NCBI GenBank assembly: GCA_963772645.1
Contig: CAVYYD010000006.1
Span: 124,001 to 188,000 of the forward strand
DNA length: 64,000 bases
Direction: 5' to 3'
From: DASSQJ01 sp963772645
Lineage (GTDB): Bacteria; Actinomycetota; Actinomycetes; Actinomycetales; Dermatophilaceae
Notes under the pieces: generated by a model
Database searches by the model: none
Told to the model about the DNA's origin: nothing
What the model saw: only the letters and a program-made list of their open reading frames with translations
Shown: piece by piece, positions 1 to 7,375 of the stretch
Layout: each line of letters starts with the position of its first letter
Numbering within the stretch: the first letter of the stretch is position 1
Position numbers and translations under genes: made by a program

Positions 1-41
1 CCGGCCGTGGACGCACGGGCCGGCCCGCGCGGCCGGGCTGC

Positions 42-47
42 GAGACT
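42..47 (+). promoter_or_regulatory. putative -10 hexamer GAGACT
   Basis: GAGACT ends 6 nt before the ATG of the aminotransferase, which implies a leaderless transcript. Positions 2 (A) and 6 (T) fit the actinobacterial TANNNT -10. Weak alone, but the same spacing recurs at many genes in this window. Confidence 0.4.
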
Positions 48-53
48 GGACGC

Positions 54-1271
54 ATGCGCCGGATCGTCCAGAGCCAGAAGCTCCAGCACGTCCGCTACGA
101 CGTGCGCGGCCCGATCCTCGTCGAGGCCCAGCGCCTCGAGGCCGAGGGCCACAAGATCCTCAAGCTCAACATCGGCAACACGGCACCGTTCGGTTTCGAG
201 GCCCCCGAGGCGATCGTCGCCGACATGATCCACAACCTGCCGGACAGCCAGGGCTACGCCGACTCCAGGGGCATCTACTCGGCCCGGACCGCGGTCGCGC
301 AGTACTACCAGAGCCACGGGCTGCGCGACACCGGCGTCGAGGACGTGTTCATCGGCAACGGGGTCTCCGAGCTCATCACGATGGTGCTCCAGGCCTTCGT
401 CGACGACGGCAACGAGATCCTCGTCCCGGCCCCCGACTACCCCCTGTGGACCGGCGCGGTGTCGCTCTCGGGCGGCACGCCGGTGCACTACCGCTGCGAC
501 GAGTCCAACGGGTGGGACCCCGACCTCGCCGACATCGAGGCCAAGATCACCGAGCACACCCACGCACTCGTCATCATCAACCCGAACAACCCCACCGGCG
601 CGGTGTACTCCGAGGAGACCGTCCGGGGCCTCGTCGAGATCGCTCGCCGCCACGACCTCGTCGTCATGGCCGACGAGATCTACGAGAAGATCATCTTCGA
701 CGACGCCGTCCACCACCACGCGGCGACCTTCGCCGGGGACGACGTCCTCTGCCTCACCTTCAGCGGCCTGTCCAAGGCCTACCGCGTCTGCGGGTACCGC
801 GCCGGGTGGGTCATGGTGAGCGGTCCGACGCACCTCGCCGAGGACTACCTCGAGGGCCTCACCCTCCTCGCGAACATGCGGATGTGCTCCAACGTCCCGG
901 CGCAGCACGCGATCCAGACCGCGCTCGGCGGCTACCAGTCGATCACCGAGCTCATCGTCCCGGGCGGCCGCTTCTACGAGCAGAGCAAGCTGGCCGCGCG
1001 GCTGCTGGGCGAGATCCCGGGCGTCTCCTGCGTCGAGCCCCGCGGCGCCCTCTACTGCTTCCCCCGCCTCGACCCCGTTCTCTACCCGATCGAGTCCGAC
1101 GAGGCCTTCGTCATCGACCTGCTCCGGGCGAAGAAGATCCTCGTCACCCATGGCACCGGCTTCAACTGGTTCGAGCCCGACCACTTCCGGCTCGTCACCC
1201 TCCCCGACGTCGAGACGCTCACCGAGGCGATCGGCCGGATCGCGGACCACCTGGCCACCCTGCGCGCCTGA
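54..1271 (+). CDS. alaA: PLP-dependent aminotransferase, alanine aminotransferase (AlaA) type
   Basis: A 405-aa class I/II aminotransferase that probably interconverts alanine and 2-oxoglutarate with pyruvate and glutamate in the cytoplasm. The fold-type I signatures are in order: NPNNPTG at about residues 176-182, DEIY at 207-210, and SGLSKAYR with the PLP-binding lysine at about 241. The C-terminal FRLVTLP arginine should bind the substrate carboxylate. Length is normal for the AlaA/YfdZ group, and the N-terminal SQKLQHVRYDVRGP stretch is typical of AlaA. The ATG sits 6 nt behind a possible -10 (42-47), so the mRNA may be leaderless. It stands alone: the next gene is convergent, 30 nt away. 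A related transaminase specificity (aspartate, branched-chain) cannot be excluded. Confidence 0.88.
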   Translation: MRRIVQSQKLQHVRYDVRGPILVEAQRLEAEGHKILKLNIGNTAPFGFEAPEAIVADMIHNLPDSQGYADSRGIYSARTAVAQYYQSHGLRDTGVEDVFIGNGVSELITMVLQAFVDDGNEILVPAPDYPLWTGAVSLSGGTPVHYRCDESNGWDPDLADIEAKITEHTHALVIINPNNPTGAVYSEETVRGLVEIARRHDLVVMADEIYEKIIFDDAVHHHAATFAGDDVLCLTFSGLSKAYRVCGYRAGWVMVSGPTHLAEDYLEGLTLLANMRMCSNVPAQHAIQTALGGYQSITELIVPGGRFYEQSKLAARLLGEIPGVSCVEPRGALYCFPRLDPVLYPIESDEAFVIDLLRAKKILVTHGTGFNWFEPDHFRLVTLPDVETLTEAIGRIADHLATLRA

Positions 1272-1301
1272 GCCACCGGCGCCGCGACGGCCCGGCCGGC
1301 C

Positions 1302-3077
1302 TCACCCGACGAGCAGGGTGAGGGCGCGCGCCGCCACCGTGGCCACGGCGAGCACCAGCAGGAGCGCTCCGACCCCCGGCCGGTGTCGCACCTCCGCGGC
1401 CTCCGGCGCCGCCGCACGGGCGACGACCCGGCGGTCGTCGAGCGCCGCCGCCACCTGGGCGGCAGTCGGCGGCCGGTGCCGGGCCGGATCCACCGCGGCC
1501 GCGCGCGGCTCCTCCTCACGCCAGGGTCCGAGGGCCACGTGGTCACCGTCCTCGAGGAGGAGGACGACCTCGCGGGCGCCGACGCGCACCGCGGTCACGG
1601 CCGACAACGGGATGGTGTGCCGGACCAACCCACCCGAGAGGGTCACCGCGTCCGGGCCGGCCACCGACGAGGAGAGCGCCCAGCCCAGGCCCGAGACGAC
1701 GATGCTGGCGGCCCCGAGCCCCAGGCCGATGACCGAGGCCCCCTCCCCCATGACCTCGGGCAGCAGCCACCATACGGCGGCCGGCACCCCGAGCGCGCCC
1801 ACCAGGCCGAGGACGCGCCGCCAGGCCGGCGGCCGGGCGACCGCGGGCAGGGCCGCGGCGCGCGCCGTCTCCGGCACCGGCTCGGTCCCGGCCAGCGGGT
1901 CGTCCTCGAGGTCCGGGTCCACCGACGAGTCGTCCGCCAGGGGCAGGTCGGGCAGGGCCCGGAGCGGCGCCACGGCCGGCTCCACCCCGTGCGCGTGGAC
2001 CAGGCTCGCCCAGCCGCCGGGCCGGACGTCCCCCACGAGCCACCCGGGCCGGGTCGCCGTCTCCAGCGTCGGGACGAGGAGCACGTCCCGGGGCCGGGCC
2101 AGCACGTCGAGCTCGGCGAGGACGAGGTCCTCGTCGGTGGCGAGCACCCCCACGACGTCGTCGCCCTCGAGCCACCGCACAGCGACCCCCCGGTCCGGGG
2201 GCGAGGCGGCGAGCACGGCCCGGTGCACCCGTCCGACGAGCAACCGCCGACCGAGCACCGCCGCCAGCAGCAGCGCGGCCAGGGCGATGCTCAGCCACCA
2301 CGTCGGGTCCGGCGGCTCGGCGCTCAGGTGGGTCCAGCCCGGGTCGGCACGGTCCACGGTGAGCTCGACGACGTCGCCCGGCTCGTAGGTGCCGATCGTC
2401 TCCAGGCGCACCTCCGCCGGGATCCCCGGCTCGGGTCGGTCGACGACGAACCGGGTCTCCCCCGAGCCCTCGTCGTAGCCGGCGACGCGGGCACTCACAC
2501 CGACGGCGCGCGCCAGGTGCGCGGCGTCGGAGGACGTCTCGCGGCTCAGCATCCCCCCCGAGGCGAGCGCGACGAGGAGGAGCACGACGACCGCTGCGTG
2601 GACCGGCCCCAGCGGTGCGGGTGGCGGCGGCCCGGCCCGCACGACGGCGGCACGAACCGACTCCGGCACCGGCTCGGTGGCGGCCGCCGCGACCTCGCGC
2701 TCGCGGCGACGCGCCCGGTGCAGGAGGGCGAGGTGCCCGAGGTGCATCGCCGCGAGGGCCGGCCAGGCGACGTTGGCGGTGGTGACGGGGTCGAGGGCGA
2801 GGTCGATGGCAGCGAAGCCCACGGCGCACGCGGCCGCCAGCACCGGGAGCCACCAGACGAGGACGATAGCGGCGAGGGCCGCCACCACGGCGGCCGAGAA
2901 GACCGGGTCGGGCCCGCAGACCGTCGGGTCGGCGACCGAACAGGGCCGGTCGTCCCCGACGGCCGAGGCGACGAGGGCTCCCACGCCCGCGGCGACGAGG
3001 GCCATCCGGGGCCACCGGACGGTGGCGGCGGACACCCACTCGCGGGCCCGTCCACCCGTCATCCCCACCGACACCAC
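1302..3077 (-). CDS. multi-pass membrane protein of unknown function, DUF3592-like
   Basis: A 591-aa protein I cannot name. About seven hydrophobic segments are visible: near residues 25-42 and 58-90, then 155-172, 263-282, 427-446, 450-472 and 570-590. Between the third and fourth lies a roughly 90-residue extracytoplasmic stretch with a 'YEPGDVVELTVD' pattern, reminiscent of DUF3592 proteins. A large soluble domain of about 140 residues follows, and a PH-like 'SAVTAVRVGAREVVLLLEDGDHVAL' type of stretch is near residues 490-515. A GTG start is chosen because TAGAGT (3084-3089) lies exactly 6 nt upstream, which fits a leaderless mRNA. An ATG five codons downstream is the alternative. No operon partner is evident. 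Confidence 0.7.
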   Translation of the reverse strand: MVSVGMTGGRAREWVSAATVRWPRMALVAAGVGALVASAVGDDRPCSVADPTVCGPDPVFSAAVVAALAAIVLVWWLPVLAAACAVGFAAIDLALDPVTTANVAWPALAAMHLGHLALLHRARRREREVAAAATEPVPESVRAAVVRAGPPPPAPLGPVHAAVVVLLLVALASGGMLSRETSSDAAHLARAVGVSARVAGYDEGSGETRFVVDRPEPGIPAEVRLETIGTYEPGDVVELTVDRADPGWTHLSAEPPDPTWWLSIALAALLLAAVLGRRLLVGRVHRAVLAASPPDRGVAVRWLEGDDVVGVLATDEDLVLAELDVLARPRDVLLVPTLETATRPGWLVGDVRPGGWASLVHAHGVEPAVAPLRALPDLPLADDSSVDPDLEDDPLAGTEPVPETARAAALPAVARPPAWRRVLGLVGALGVPAAVWWLLPEVMGEGASVIGLGLGAASIVVSGLGWALSSSVAGPDAVTLSGGLVRHTIPLSAVTAVRVGAREVVLLLEDGDHVALGPWREEEPRAAAVDPARHRPPTAAQVAAALDDRRVVARAAAPEAAEVRHRPGVGALLLVLAVATVAARALTLLVG

Positions 3078-3083
3078 GCGCGA

Positions 3084-3089
3084 ACTCTA
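3084..3089 (-). promoter_or_regulatory. -10 hexamer TAGAGT of a leaderless promoter
   Basis: TAGAGT on the minus strand matches TANNNT and ends 6 nt before the GTG of the membrane protein gene, so transcription should start at or next to the start codon. Confidence 0.55.
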
Positions 3090-3147
3090 GGGGGATGCCG
3101 ACCGGTGGCGTGGGGACTTTCGCCAGTGGTGCTCGGCGTCCCCCGAA

Positions 3148-3195
3148 CCTCGGATGCCGTCCGCCCCCACCATGGGGAGCGGACGGCATCCGAGG
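3148..3195 (-). terminator. strong hairpin downstream of the subtilisin gene
   Basis: A perfect 17-bp inverted repeat (CCTCGGATGCCGTCCGC at 3148-3164, complement at 3179-3195). Its 14-nt spacer can itself pair through CCCC and GGGG. It lies 36 nt after the stop of the protease gene and upstream of the membrane protein promoter, as expected for a terminator. There is no T tract, which is common in high-GC actinobacteria. Confidence 0.75.
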
Positions 3196-3231
3196 TGGCC
3201 CGGCGGGGGCGGTGACCCGGCCCCGGACCGG

Positions 3232-4944
3232 TCAGGAGACGGCGTTCAGGGCGTTGACGATCCCGTCACCGTAGAACCCGTTGAAGTCCGCCGAGCCGAC
3301 GCAGACCGCGTTGTACGCGCTGGGGATCGGCGGTGCATAGTCGTACGGACCGCCGTCCCCGTCGGGGCACGCCGTGTCGCGGGCGCTGTCCATGAGGATT
3401 GTCGCCGTGACGTCCGGGTCGAGCCCGAAGTCGCCCGGGGCCACCGTGCCGCCGTGCGCGGCGACGACGAGAGCTGCGACCCCGGCCGCGTGCGGCGACG
3501 CCATCGAGGTGCCCTGGAGGTACTGGTAGTACCCGCACACCTGCGTGCCGTCCTCGACGGCGCAGTCCTTCATGACGAAACCCTGCCCCTGCTCGGTGAT
3601 GTCGCCGTTGGCGTCGACGTCGCCGGCCGCCTGCAGGACGTTGAGCGGCGCCGCAGACAGGATGAGGTTCGCCGGGTTCCGCGGCGGCGTGCTGTCGTAG
3701 TAGTCGCCGCCTGGCGCGGAGACCTCGATCTCGCCGGAGGTGAGGTCGGTCGTGTAGTTGGAGTAGTAGGCCTTGCGCTCCGACGGGCCGACCGCCGAGA
3801 CGCCGATGACGTGTGGGCCCTCGACGGGCAGGTCGACACAGCTCGAGTTGTCGATGGTCCGCGGGTGCGGGCCCGAGAAGCCGTAGTCCGGGCTCGAGGT
3901 GTCGGTGCGCGGGTTCGCGAGGTCGTCGTGACCGTTGCCGAGCGCCCCGACGAGGGTGACGCCGTGCTCGTGGGCGTAGTCGAGCGCCCTCGTCATCGCC
4001 TCGATGACGAGGTTCTGGTTGGCGACCTCCTCCGGGCTGTCACCCGGAGCGCCGCCCTGGCAGGCGTAGGCCCACGGGTCGACGTAGAACGACATGTTGA
4101 CGACGTCGAGCCCGACGTCACCGGAGTAGGTGAGCGCGTCGACCGTCGGGCCGAGGAGGAAGTAGCCGCTGTCCTGGCCGGCGCGGACGTTGACGAGGTC
4201 GACCTTCGGCGCGACCCCGGAGACACCGAGGTCGTTCATCGCGGCTCCGACGGTGCCGGCGGTGTGCGTGCCGTGGCCGTTGTCGTCCACGGTCGCAGGG
4301 TCGACGCAGTCGCCGTACTGGCAGAGGGCACCTTCGGGGTCGTCGGCGTCGGTGGTGAAGTTGCGGGACAGCCGATGGTCGAAGTTCGGCGCGATGTCGG
4401 GGTGGCTGGCGTCGAGGCCGGTGTCCATGATCCCGACCCGGACCCGCTTGCTGCCCATCGTGACCTGGTGGGCCTCGGCGGCGTCGATCATGTCCATGCC
4501 CCAGAGGTAGCCGTCGAGCGGGTCGGTCCTGAGCTTCTTCCCGGCAGCGGCGGGCTTCTCCGCCGCGTGGGCGGCCCCACCACGGGGGCGCTCCACCGAC
4601 ATCCGGACCGGGGCGTCCTTGGGGGAGTGGCCGACGACCCCGTTGGCGCCGGCGGCGGACACCCCCGACATCGAGCGGGCCTGCGTCGCGAAGGCGGCGT
4701 CGGTCGACGTCACCGTCACCATCCCGATCGCCGTGTTGACCGACTCCACCCGGGCCCCCGCCCTCGTCAGCCGGGTGGCGAGCGCCCTGACGTCGGCACC
4801 CTTGTCCGCCAGGACGACGAAGGACGCCGACCTGCCCTTCTGGGCCGCTGGCGCCGTCGCCTGGGCCGCTCCAGCCGTGGCGCCGAGAGCACTCGTGGCG
4901 AGTGCCACGGCCCCGACGACGGCAACCATGCGAGATCGTCGCAT
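3232..4944 (-). CDS. secreted subtilisin-like serine protease (peptidase S8)
   Basis: A 570-aa exported endoprotease. Residues 1-29 are a Sec signal peptide (MRRSR, hydrophobic core, AQA). About 35-105 resembles an I9-type propeptide inhibitor. The S8 catalytic domain follows with Asp174 in DTGLD, His224 in HGTHTAG, oxyanion Asn337 in GALGNG and Ser480 in GTSMASPHAAG, so all catalytic residues are present. Paired cysteines in the mature part (for example near 208/213 and 461/470) suggest disulfides, which fits an extracellular enzyme. An SD-like GGAGGAGA precedes the ATG. It is monocistronic, with a hairpin terminator (3148-3195) behind it. Role: general extracellular proteolysis; the substrate cannot be read from sequence. 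Confidence 0.93.
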   Translation of the reverse strand: MRRSRMVAVVGAVALATSALGATAGAAQATAPAAQKGRSASFVVLADKGADVRALATRLTRAGARVESVNTAIGMVTVTSTDAAFATQARSMSGVSAAGANGVVGHSPKDAPVRMSVERPRGGAAHAAEKPAAAGKKLRTDPLDGYLWGMDMIDAAEAHQVTMGSKRVRVGIMDTGLDASHPDIAPNFDHRLSRNFTTDADDPEGALCQYGDCVDPATVDDNGHGTHTAGTVGAAMNDLGVSGVAPKVDLVNVRAGQDSGYFLLGPTVDALTYSGDVGLDVVNMSFYVDPWAYACQGGAPGDSPEEVANQNLVIEAMTRALDYAHEHGVTLVGALGNGHDDLANPRTDTSSPDYGFSGPHPRTIDNSSCVDLPVEGPHVIGVSAVGPSERKAYYSNYTTDLTSGEIEVSAPGGDYYDSTPPRNPANLILSAAPLNVLQAAGDVDANGDITEQGQGFVMKDCAVEDGTQVCGYYQYLQGTSMASPHAAGVAALVVAAHGGTVAPGDFGLDPDVTATILMDSARDTACPDGDGGPYDYAPPIPSAYNAVCVGSADFNGFYGDGIVNALNAVS

Positions 4945-5069
4945 CTGCTGTCTCCTCCAGTGGATGAGGCGGCGCCTGTCCGCGCTCGCCTCGTGGTGTG
5001 GCGGGCGCCCTGTCGCACCCGCTCGGCCACGCTAGGCCCAACCTCACCGCCGCGCACCTCGAGCGACCG

Positions 5070-5075
5070 TATGCT
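5070..5075 (+). promoter_or_regulatory. -10 hexamer TATGCT of a leaderless promoter
   Basis: TATGCT matches TANNNT and is 7 nt upstream of the ATG at 5083. This is why that start is preferred over the upstream in-frame ATG at 5071, which lies inside the hexamer. Confidence 0.5.
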
Positions 5076-5082
5076 CCCGCCC

Positions 5083-5451
5083 ATGCGTCGTAGCAGCCCC
5101 GGACCTGCTCCGGACGTCTTCGAGACCTTCGCGCACCGGGTCGAGGACGACCGCGGCCGGGCCGGCCCGGCGGCCAGCGCCGGCACGCTCGCCCGCTCGG
5201 CCGGCGCCACGGTCGGCCTCATGGTCCTGACCGCCCTCGGCTTCGTCCTGGGGGCGTGGCTCGCCTCGCACGTCGTCCCGGACATCGGGTGGGTCAACCC
5301 GCTGTGGGAGGGGCTCGCCTTCCTGCTCTGGTGCGGGGTATGGGGGACGATCAGCGCCGGTGTCCTGCTGGCCGTCGGGGTCGTCGCGGTGGGCCTTCCG
5401 TGGGTGCGCCGTCAGCGCGGCGCGGGCGCGACCTCCACCTCGGCGCCGTAG
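5083..5451 (+). CDS. small two-helix membrane protein, unknown function
   Basis: A 122-aa protein with a hydrophilic N terminus (residues 1-35) and two predicted membrane helices: about 40-62 (VGLMVLTALGFVLGAWLAS) and about 75-105 (GLAFLLWCGVWGTISAGVLL). A short basic tail follows. I do not recognise a family; small actinobacterial membrane proteins of this kind are usually annotated as hypothetical. The start is set by the -10 element at 5070-5075. Its 3' end overlaps the 3' end of the convergent amidase-fold gene by 40 nt. Confidence 0.65.
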   Translation: MRRSSPGPAPDVFETFAHRVEDDRGRAGPAASAGTLARSAGATVGLMVLTALGFVLGAWLASHVVPDIGWVNPLWEGLAFLLWCGVWGTISAGVLLAVGVVAVGLPWVRRQRGAGATSTSAP

Positions 5452-6068
5452 GACCAGTCCGCGTGCAGCGGTAGGGAGTCCCCGCTCCAGAACCGACCCG
5501 GGTCGTACCAGTTCGTCGGCACGTCGGAGCGCAGGATGCCCATCTCCTCGAGGGTGAGGGCGACGACCTCGGCGCAGTAGGCCACCTCGGGCCGCAGGCC
5601 CTTCGCCTCGGCCGCACGCCGGGTCAGGTGGGCGTCACGGCCGCGCAGCCAGCGCCAGGCCAGCGTCATCGTCGAGGGGAACGAGACGCCGTCGAGCCGG
5701 GCGACGACGCGCAAGGCGGCATCGTCCTGCTCGGGGCCGGTCGCCGGGCTGAGCTGGCGCAGCCAGGCCCGTTGGTGGTACCGCTCCTGCCAGGTCGTCA
5801 CCGCGTCCCGCAGGTCGTGCAGCTGCACCCCGCGGTGGTGCTCGCCGGTCCACACGTCGCGCAGCGAGCGGCCGAGCTCGGCGTGCCACATCAGCGGCGG
5901 GAGGTCGTCGATGACGACCGCCATGCCGACGTGGTTGACCGGGGCGTTGCTCGCGGTCTGGATGAGGCGGTCGGCCACGGCGCCACCCCGGAAGACCCAC
6001 AGGTCGCCGGTGCGGGTCGCCTCGACCGCCTCGTCGAGGAGGACCGGGGTCGCGCGGGTGCTCGGCAT
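5412..6068 (-). CDS. YiiX/YebB-like permuted NlpC/P60 (papain-fold) protein
   Basis: A 218-aa cytoplasmic protein. It starts with a GDLWVFRGGAVADRLIQ segment followed by NHVGMAVV (candidate catalytic His). Near residues 168-180 it has YCAEVVALTLEEMG (candidate catalytic Cys). This His-before-Cys order is that of circularly permuted NlpC/P60 hydrolases such as YiiX, which cleave amide or ester bonds in peptides or lipids. No signal peptide is visible. A possible -10 CAGACT (6075-6080) ends 6 nt before the ATG. The family call rests on these motifs only and the substrate is unknown. Confidence 0.6.
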   Translation of the reverse strand: MPSTRATPVLLDEAVEATRTGDLWVFRGGAVADRLIQTASNAPVNHVGMAVVIDDLPPLMWHAELGRSLRDVWTGEHHRGVQLHDLRDAVTTWQERYHQRAWLRQLSPATGPEQDDAALRVVARLDGVSFPSTMTLAWRWLRGRDAHLTRRAAEAKGLRPEVAYCAEVVALTLEEMGILRSDVPTNWYDPGRFWSGDSLPLHADWSYGAEVEVAPAPR

Positions 6069-6191
6069 GGGTCCAGTCTGCCGGGACGGCCCGCCGGGGA
6101 GTGGCCCGCAGACCCCCGGCGAGGGTGGGACCGGCCCGCGCGGCGGCGGGCAGGGCCCACCGCCGCGGGATGGCCGCCGCTCTCCGCTCAG

Positions 6192-6197
6192 TACCGT
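6192..6197 (+). promoter_or_regulatory. -10 hexamer TACCGT of a leaderless promoter
   Basis: TACCGT matches TANNNT and ends 6 nt before the ATG at 6204. It is the main support for the small downstream gene being real. Confidence 0.55.
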
Positions 6198-6203
6198 GTC
6201 CCC

Positions 6204-6422
6204 ATGGCGAACGCGAACCGCTGGCTCAAGGTGCTCGGCGTGGCGAGCGTCGTCGGTGTCGTGGCGACCGGAGCGCTCATCGCTCGCGACGAGCGCGAAA
6301 GGCGTTCCTACACAGCGGACGAGGTCCGCGACCGGCTCCGGGCCAGGCTCACCGACGAGGCCGGTGACGACTCGGGCGAGGACGGTGCGGCCGGCCAGAG
6401 AAGACGTCCGTTTGGGGGGTGA
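6204..6422 (+). CDS. small single-helix membrane protein, unknown function
   Basis: A 72-aa protein with one N-terminal membrane helix (about residues 7-27, WLKVLGVASVVGVVATGALI) and a charged cytoplasmic tail. The tail, YTADEVRDRLRARL (about residues 36-49), looks helical and amphipathic. I do not recognise the family, though similar short 'TM plus charged tail' proteins are common in actinobacteria. A well-placed TACCGT 6 nt upstream of the ATG supports expression from a leaderless mRNA. Confidence 0.6.
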   Translation: MANANRWLKVLGVASVVGVVATGALIARDERERRSYTADEVRDRLRARLTDEAGDDSGEDGAAGQRRRPFGG

Positions 6423-6431
6423 CGGTGCGGC

Positions 6432-6905
6432 TCAGCGGGTGACCAGGGCCTCGAGGCGGTCGTAGCCCTGCGACATGCCGCTCTCCATCCCGGACGCGAC
6501 CATCTCGTCCCGTCCCTCGACCGTGCGCCCGACGCTCCGCCCGCGCAGCCGCGTGCGTCCGCCGCCGAGGTCGTCGAACCAGAGGAACTCGAGGGCGACC
6601 TCGTCGGGCATCCCCTCGTACTCGAAGGTCTGTAGCGCGAACTCGTCCTCGCGCACCGTGTGGAAGCACCCTCGGAACCAGTGTTCGCCCCCCTCGGGGC
6701 TGCGGTGGAGGTAGCGGTATCCGCCCCCGGAGACGAAGTCCCAGCGCTCGGCGGTCATCTCGTAGCCGTGCGGCCCGAGCCACCGGACGACCAGCGCGGG
6801 GTCGCGGTGGGCCTCGAAGACCGAGGCGACCGGTGCGTCGAACTCGCGGGTGAAGTCGATCCACGGCACGCCGGCCGGGACGTCGAGGTGCAGTGCACTG
6901 CTCAT
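6432..6905 (-). CDS. SRPBCC (AHSA1/START-like) domain protein
   Basis: A 157-aa single-domain protein of the AHSA1-like branch of the SRPBCC superfamily, a hydrophobic-ligand-binding fold. Recognisable segments are DFTREFDAPVASVFEAHRDPALVVRWLGP at the N terminus and the late YDRLEALV helix. The start codon overlaps the stop of the upstream ArsR gene as ATGA, so the two are translationally coupled. ArsR-SRPBCC pairs are widespread; the regulator controls the pair and the SRPBCC partner's ligand is usually unknown. Confidence 0.85.
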   Translation of the reverse strand: MSSALHLDVPAGVPWIDFTREFDAPVASVFEAHRDPALVVRWLGPHGYEMTAERWDFVSGGGYRYLHRSPEGGEHWFRGCFHTVREDEFALQTFEYEGMPDEVALEFLWFDDLGGGRTRLRGRSVGRTVEGRDEMVASGMESGMSQGYDRLEALVTR

Positions 6906-7246
6906 GGTCTGTCCTTCTCGTGGTGCGTCGGGCCCTCGGCCAGCAGGGCGTCCAGTCGCCGGAACCGCCGCTCGTGGGCGAGCCGGTAGCCGTCGATCCA
7001 CGCCGTGAGCCGCTCGAGGGCCGCGGGGTCGAGCGAGACCGGTCGGCGCTGCGCCTCCCGGCCCTTGGTGACCAGGCCCGCCTGCTCGAGGACCCGGATG
7101 TGCCTCGAGACCGCCTGGAGGGAGATCTCGAAGGGTTCGGCGATCTCGTTCACCGTGGCCGGTCCCCGGCTCAGGCGGGCGATGATCGCGCGACGCACCG
7201 GGTCGGCGAGAGCCGCGAAGCCCGCGTCCACCGGGTCGTCGTCCAT
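6902..7246 (-). CDS. ArsR-family winged-helix repressor
   Basis: A 114-aa repressor with the ArsR winged HTH: FAALADPVRRAIIARLSRGPATVNEIAEPFEISLQAVSRHIRVLEQAGLVTKGREAQRR, in the usual order. There is no CxC or other obvious metal site, so it belongs to the non-metal ArsR subgroup that sits next to SRPBCC genes. The ATG at 7246 is chosen over a TTG at 7258 because the -10 hexamer (7253-7258) covers that TTG and the ATG falls at the expected transcription start. It is the first gene of a two-gene operon and probably autorepresses through the palindrome at 7269-7288. Confidence 0.88.
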   Translation of the reverse strand: MDDDPVDAGFAALADPVRRAIIARLSRGPATVNEIAEPFEISLQAVSRHIRVLEQAGLVTKGREAQRRPVSLDPAALERLTAWIDGYRLAHERRFRRLDALLAEGPTHHEKDRP

Positions 7247-7252
7247 GCCTGT

Positions 7253-7288
7253 ATTCAACTCAGGTGTTTATCAACTGTCAAGTTGATA
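7253..7288 (-). promoter_or_regulatory. arsR promoter with an operator palindrome on the -35
   Basis: On the minus strand, a perfect TTGACA (7276-7281), a 17-nt spacer and TTGAAT (7253-7258) are followed 6 nt later by the ATG, giving a leaderless transcript. The palindrome TATCAACT-gtca-AGTTGATA (7269-7288) is centred on the -35, a natural repressor site for the ArsR protein encoded downstream. The local AT richness stands out. Confidence 0.8.
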
Positions 7289-7363
7289 CGAAGTGCCGGA
7301 TGCGGTCCCTGCCCGGTGCGGTGACCCCACGCCCGGCGTGGCCCCGGGACACGGTGGCGGCCA

Positions 7364-7369
7364 TACAGT
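7364..7369 (+). promoter_or_regulatory. -10 hexamer TACAGT of a leaderless promoter
   Basis: TACAGT ends 6 nt before the GTG of the AGE-family gene and fixes that start. The same TACAGT-N6-start arrangement occurs in front of the PucR gene (13433-13445). Confidence 0.6.
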
Positions 7370-7375
7370 GGCCCG

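Noticed and set aside
3154..5451. A 765-codon open frame on the plus strand
   Set aside because: It runs antisense through the subtilisin gene, whose signal peptide and catalytic triad are clear. Only the last 123 codons (from 5083) look like a protein, with two membrane helices and a -10 signal.
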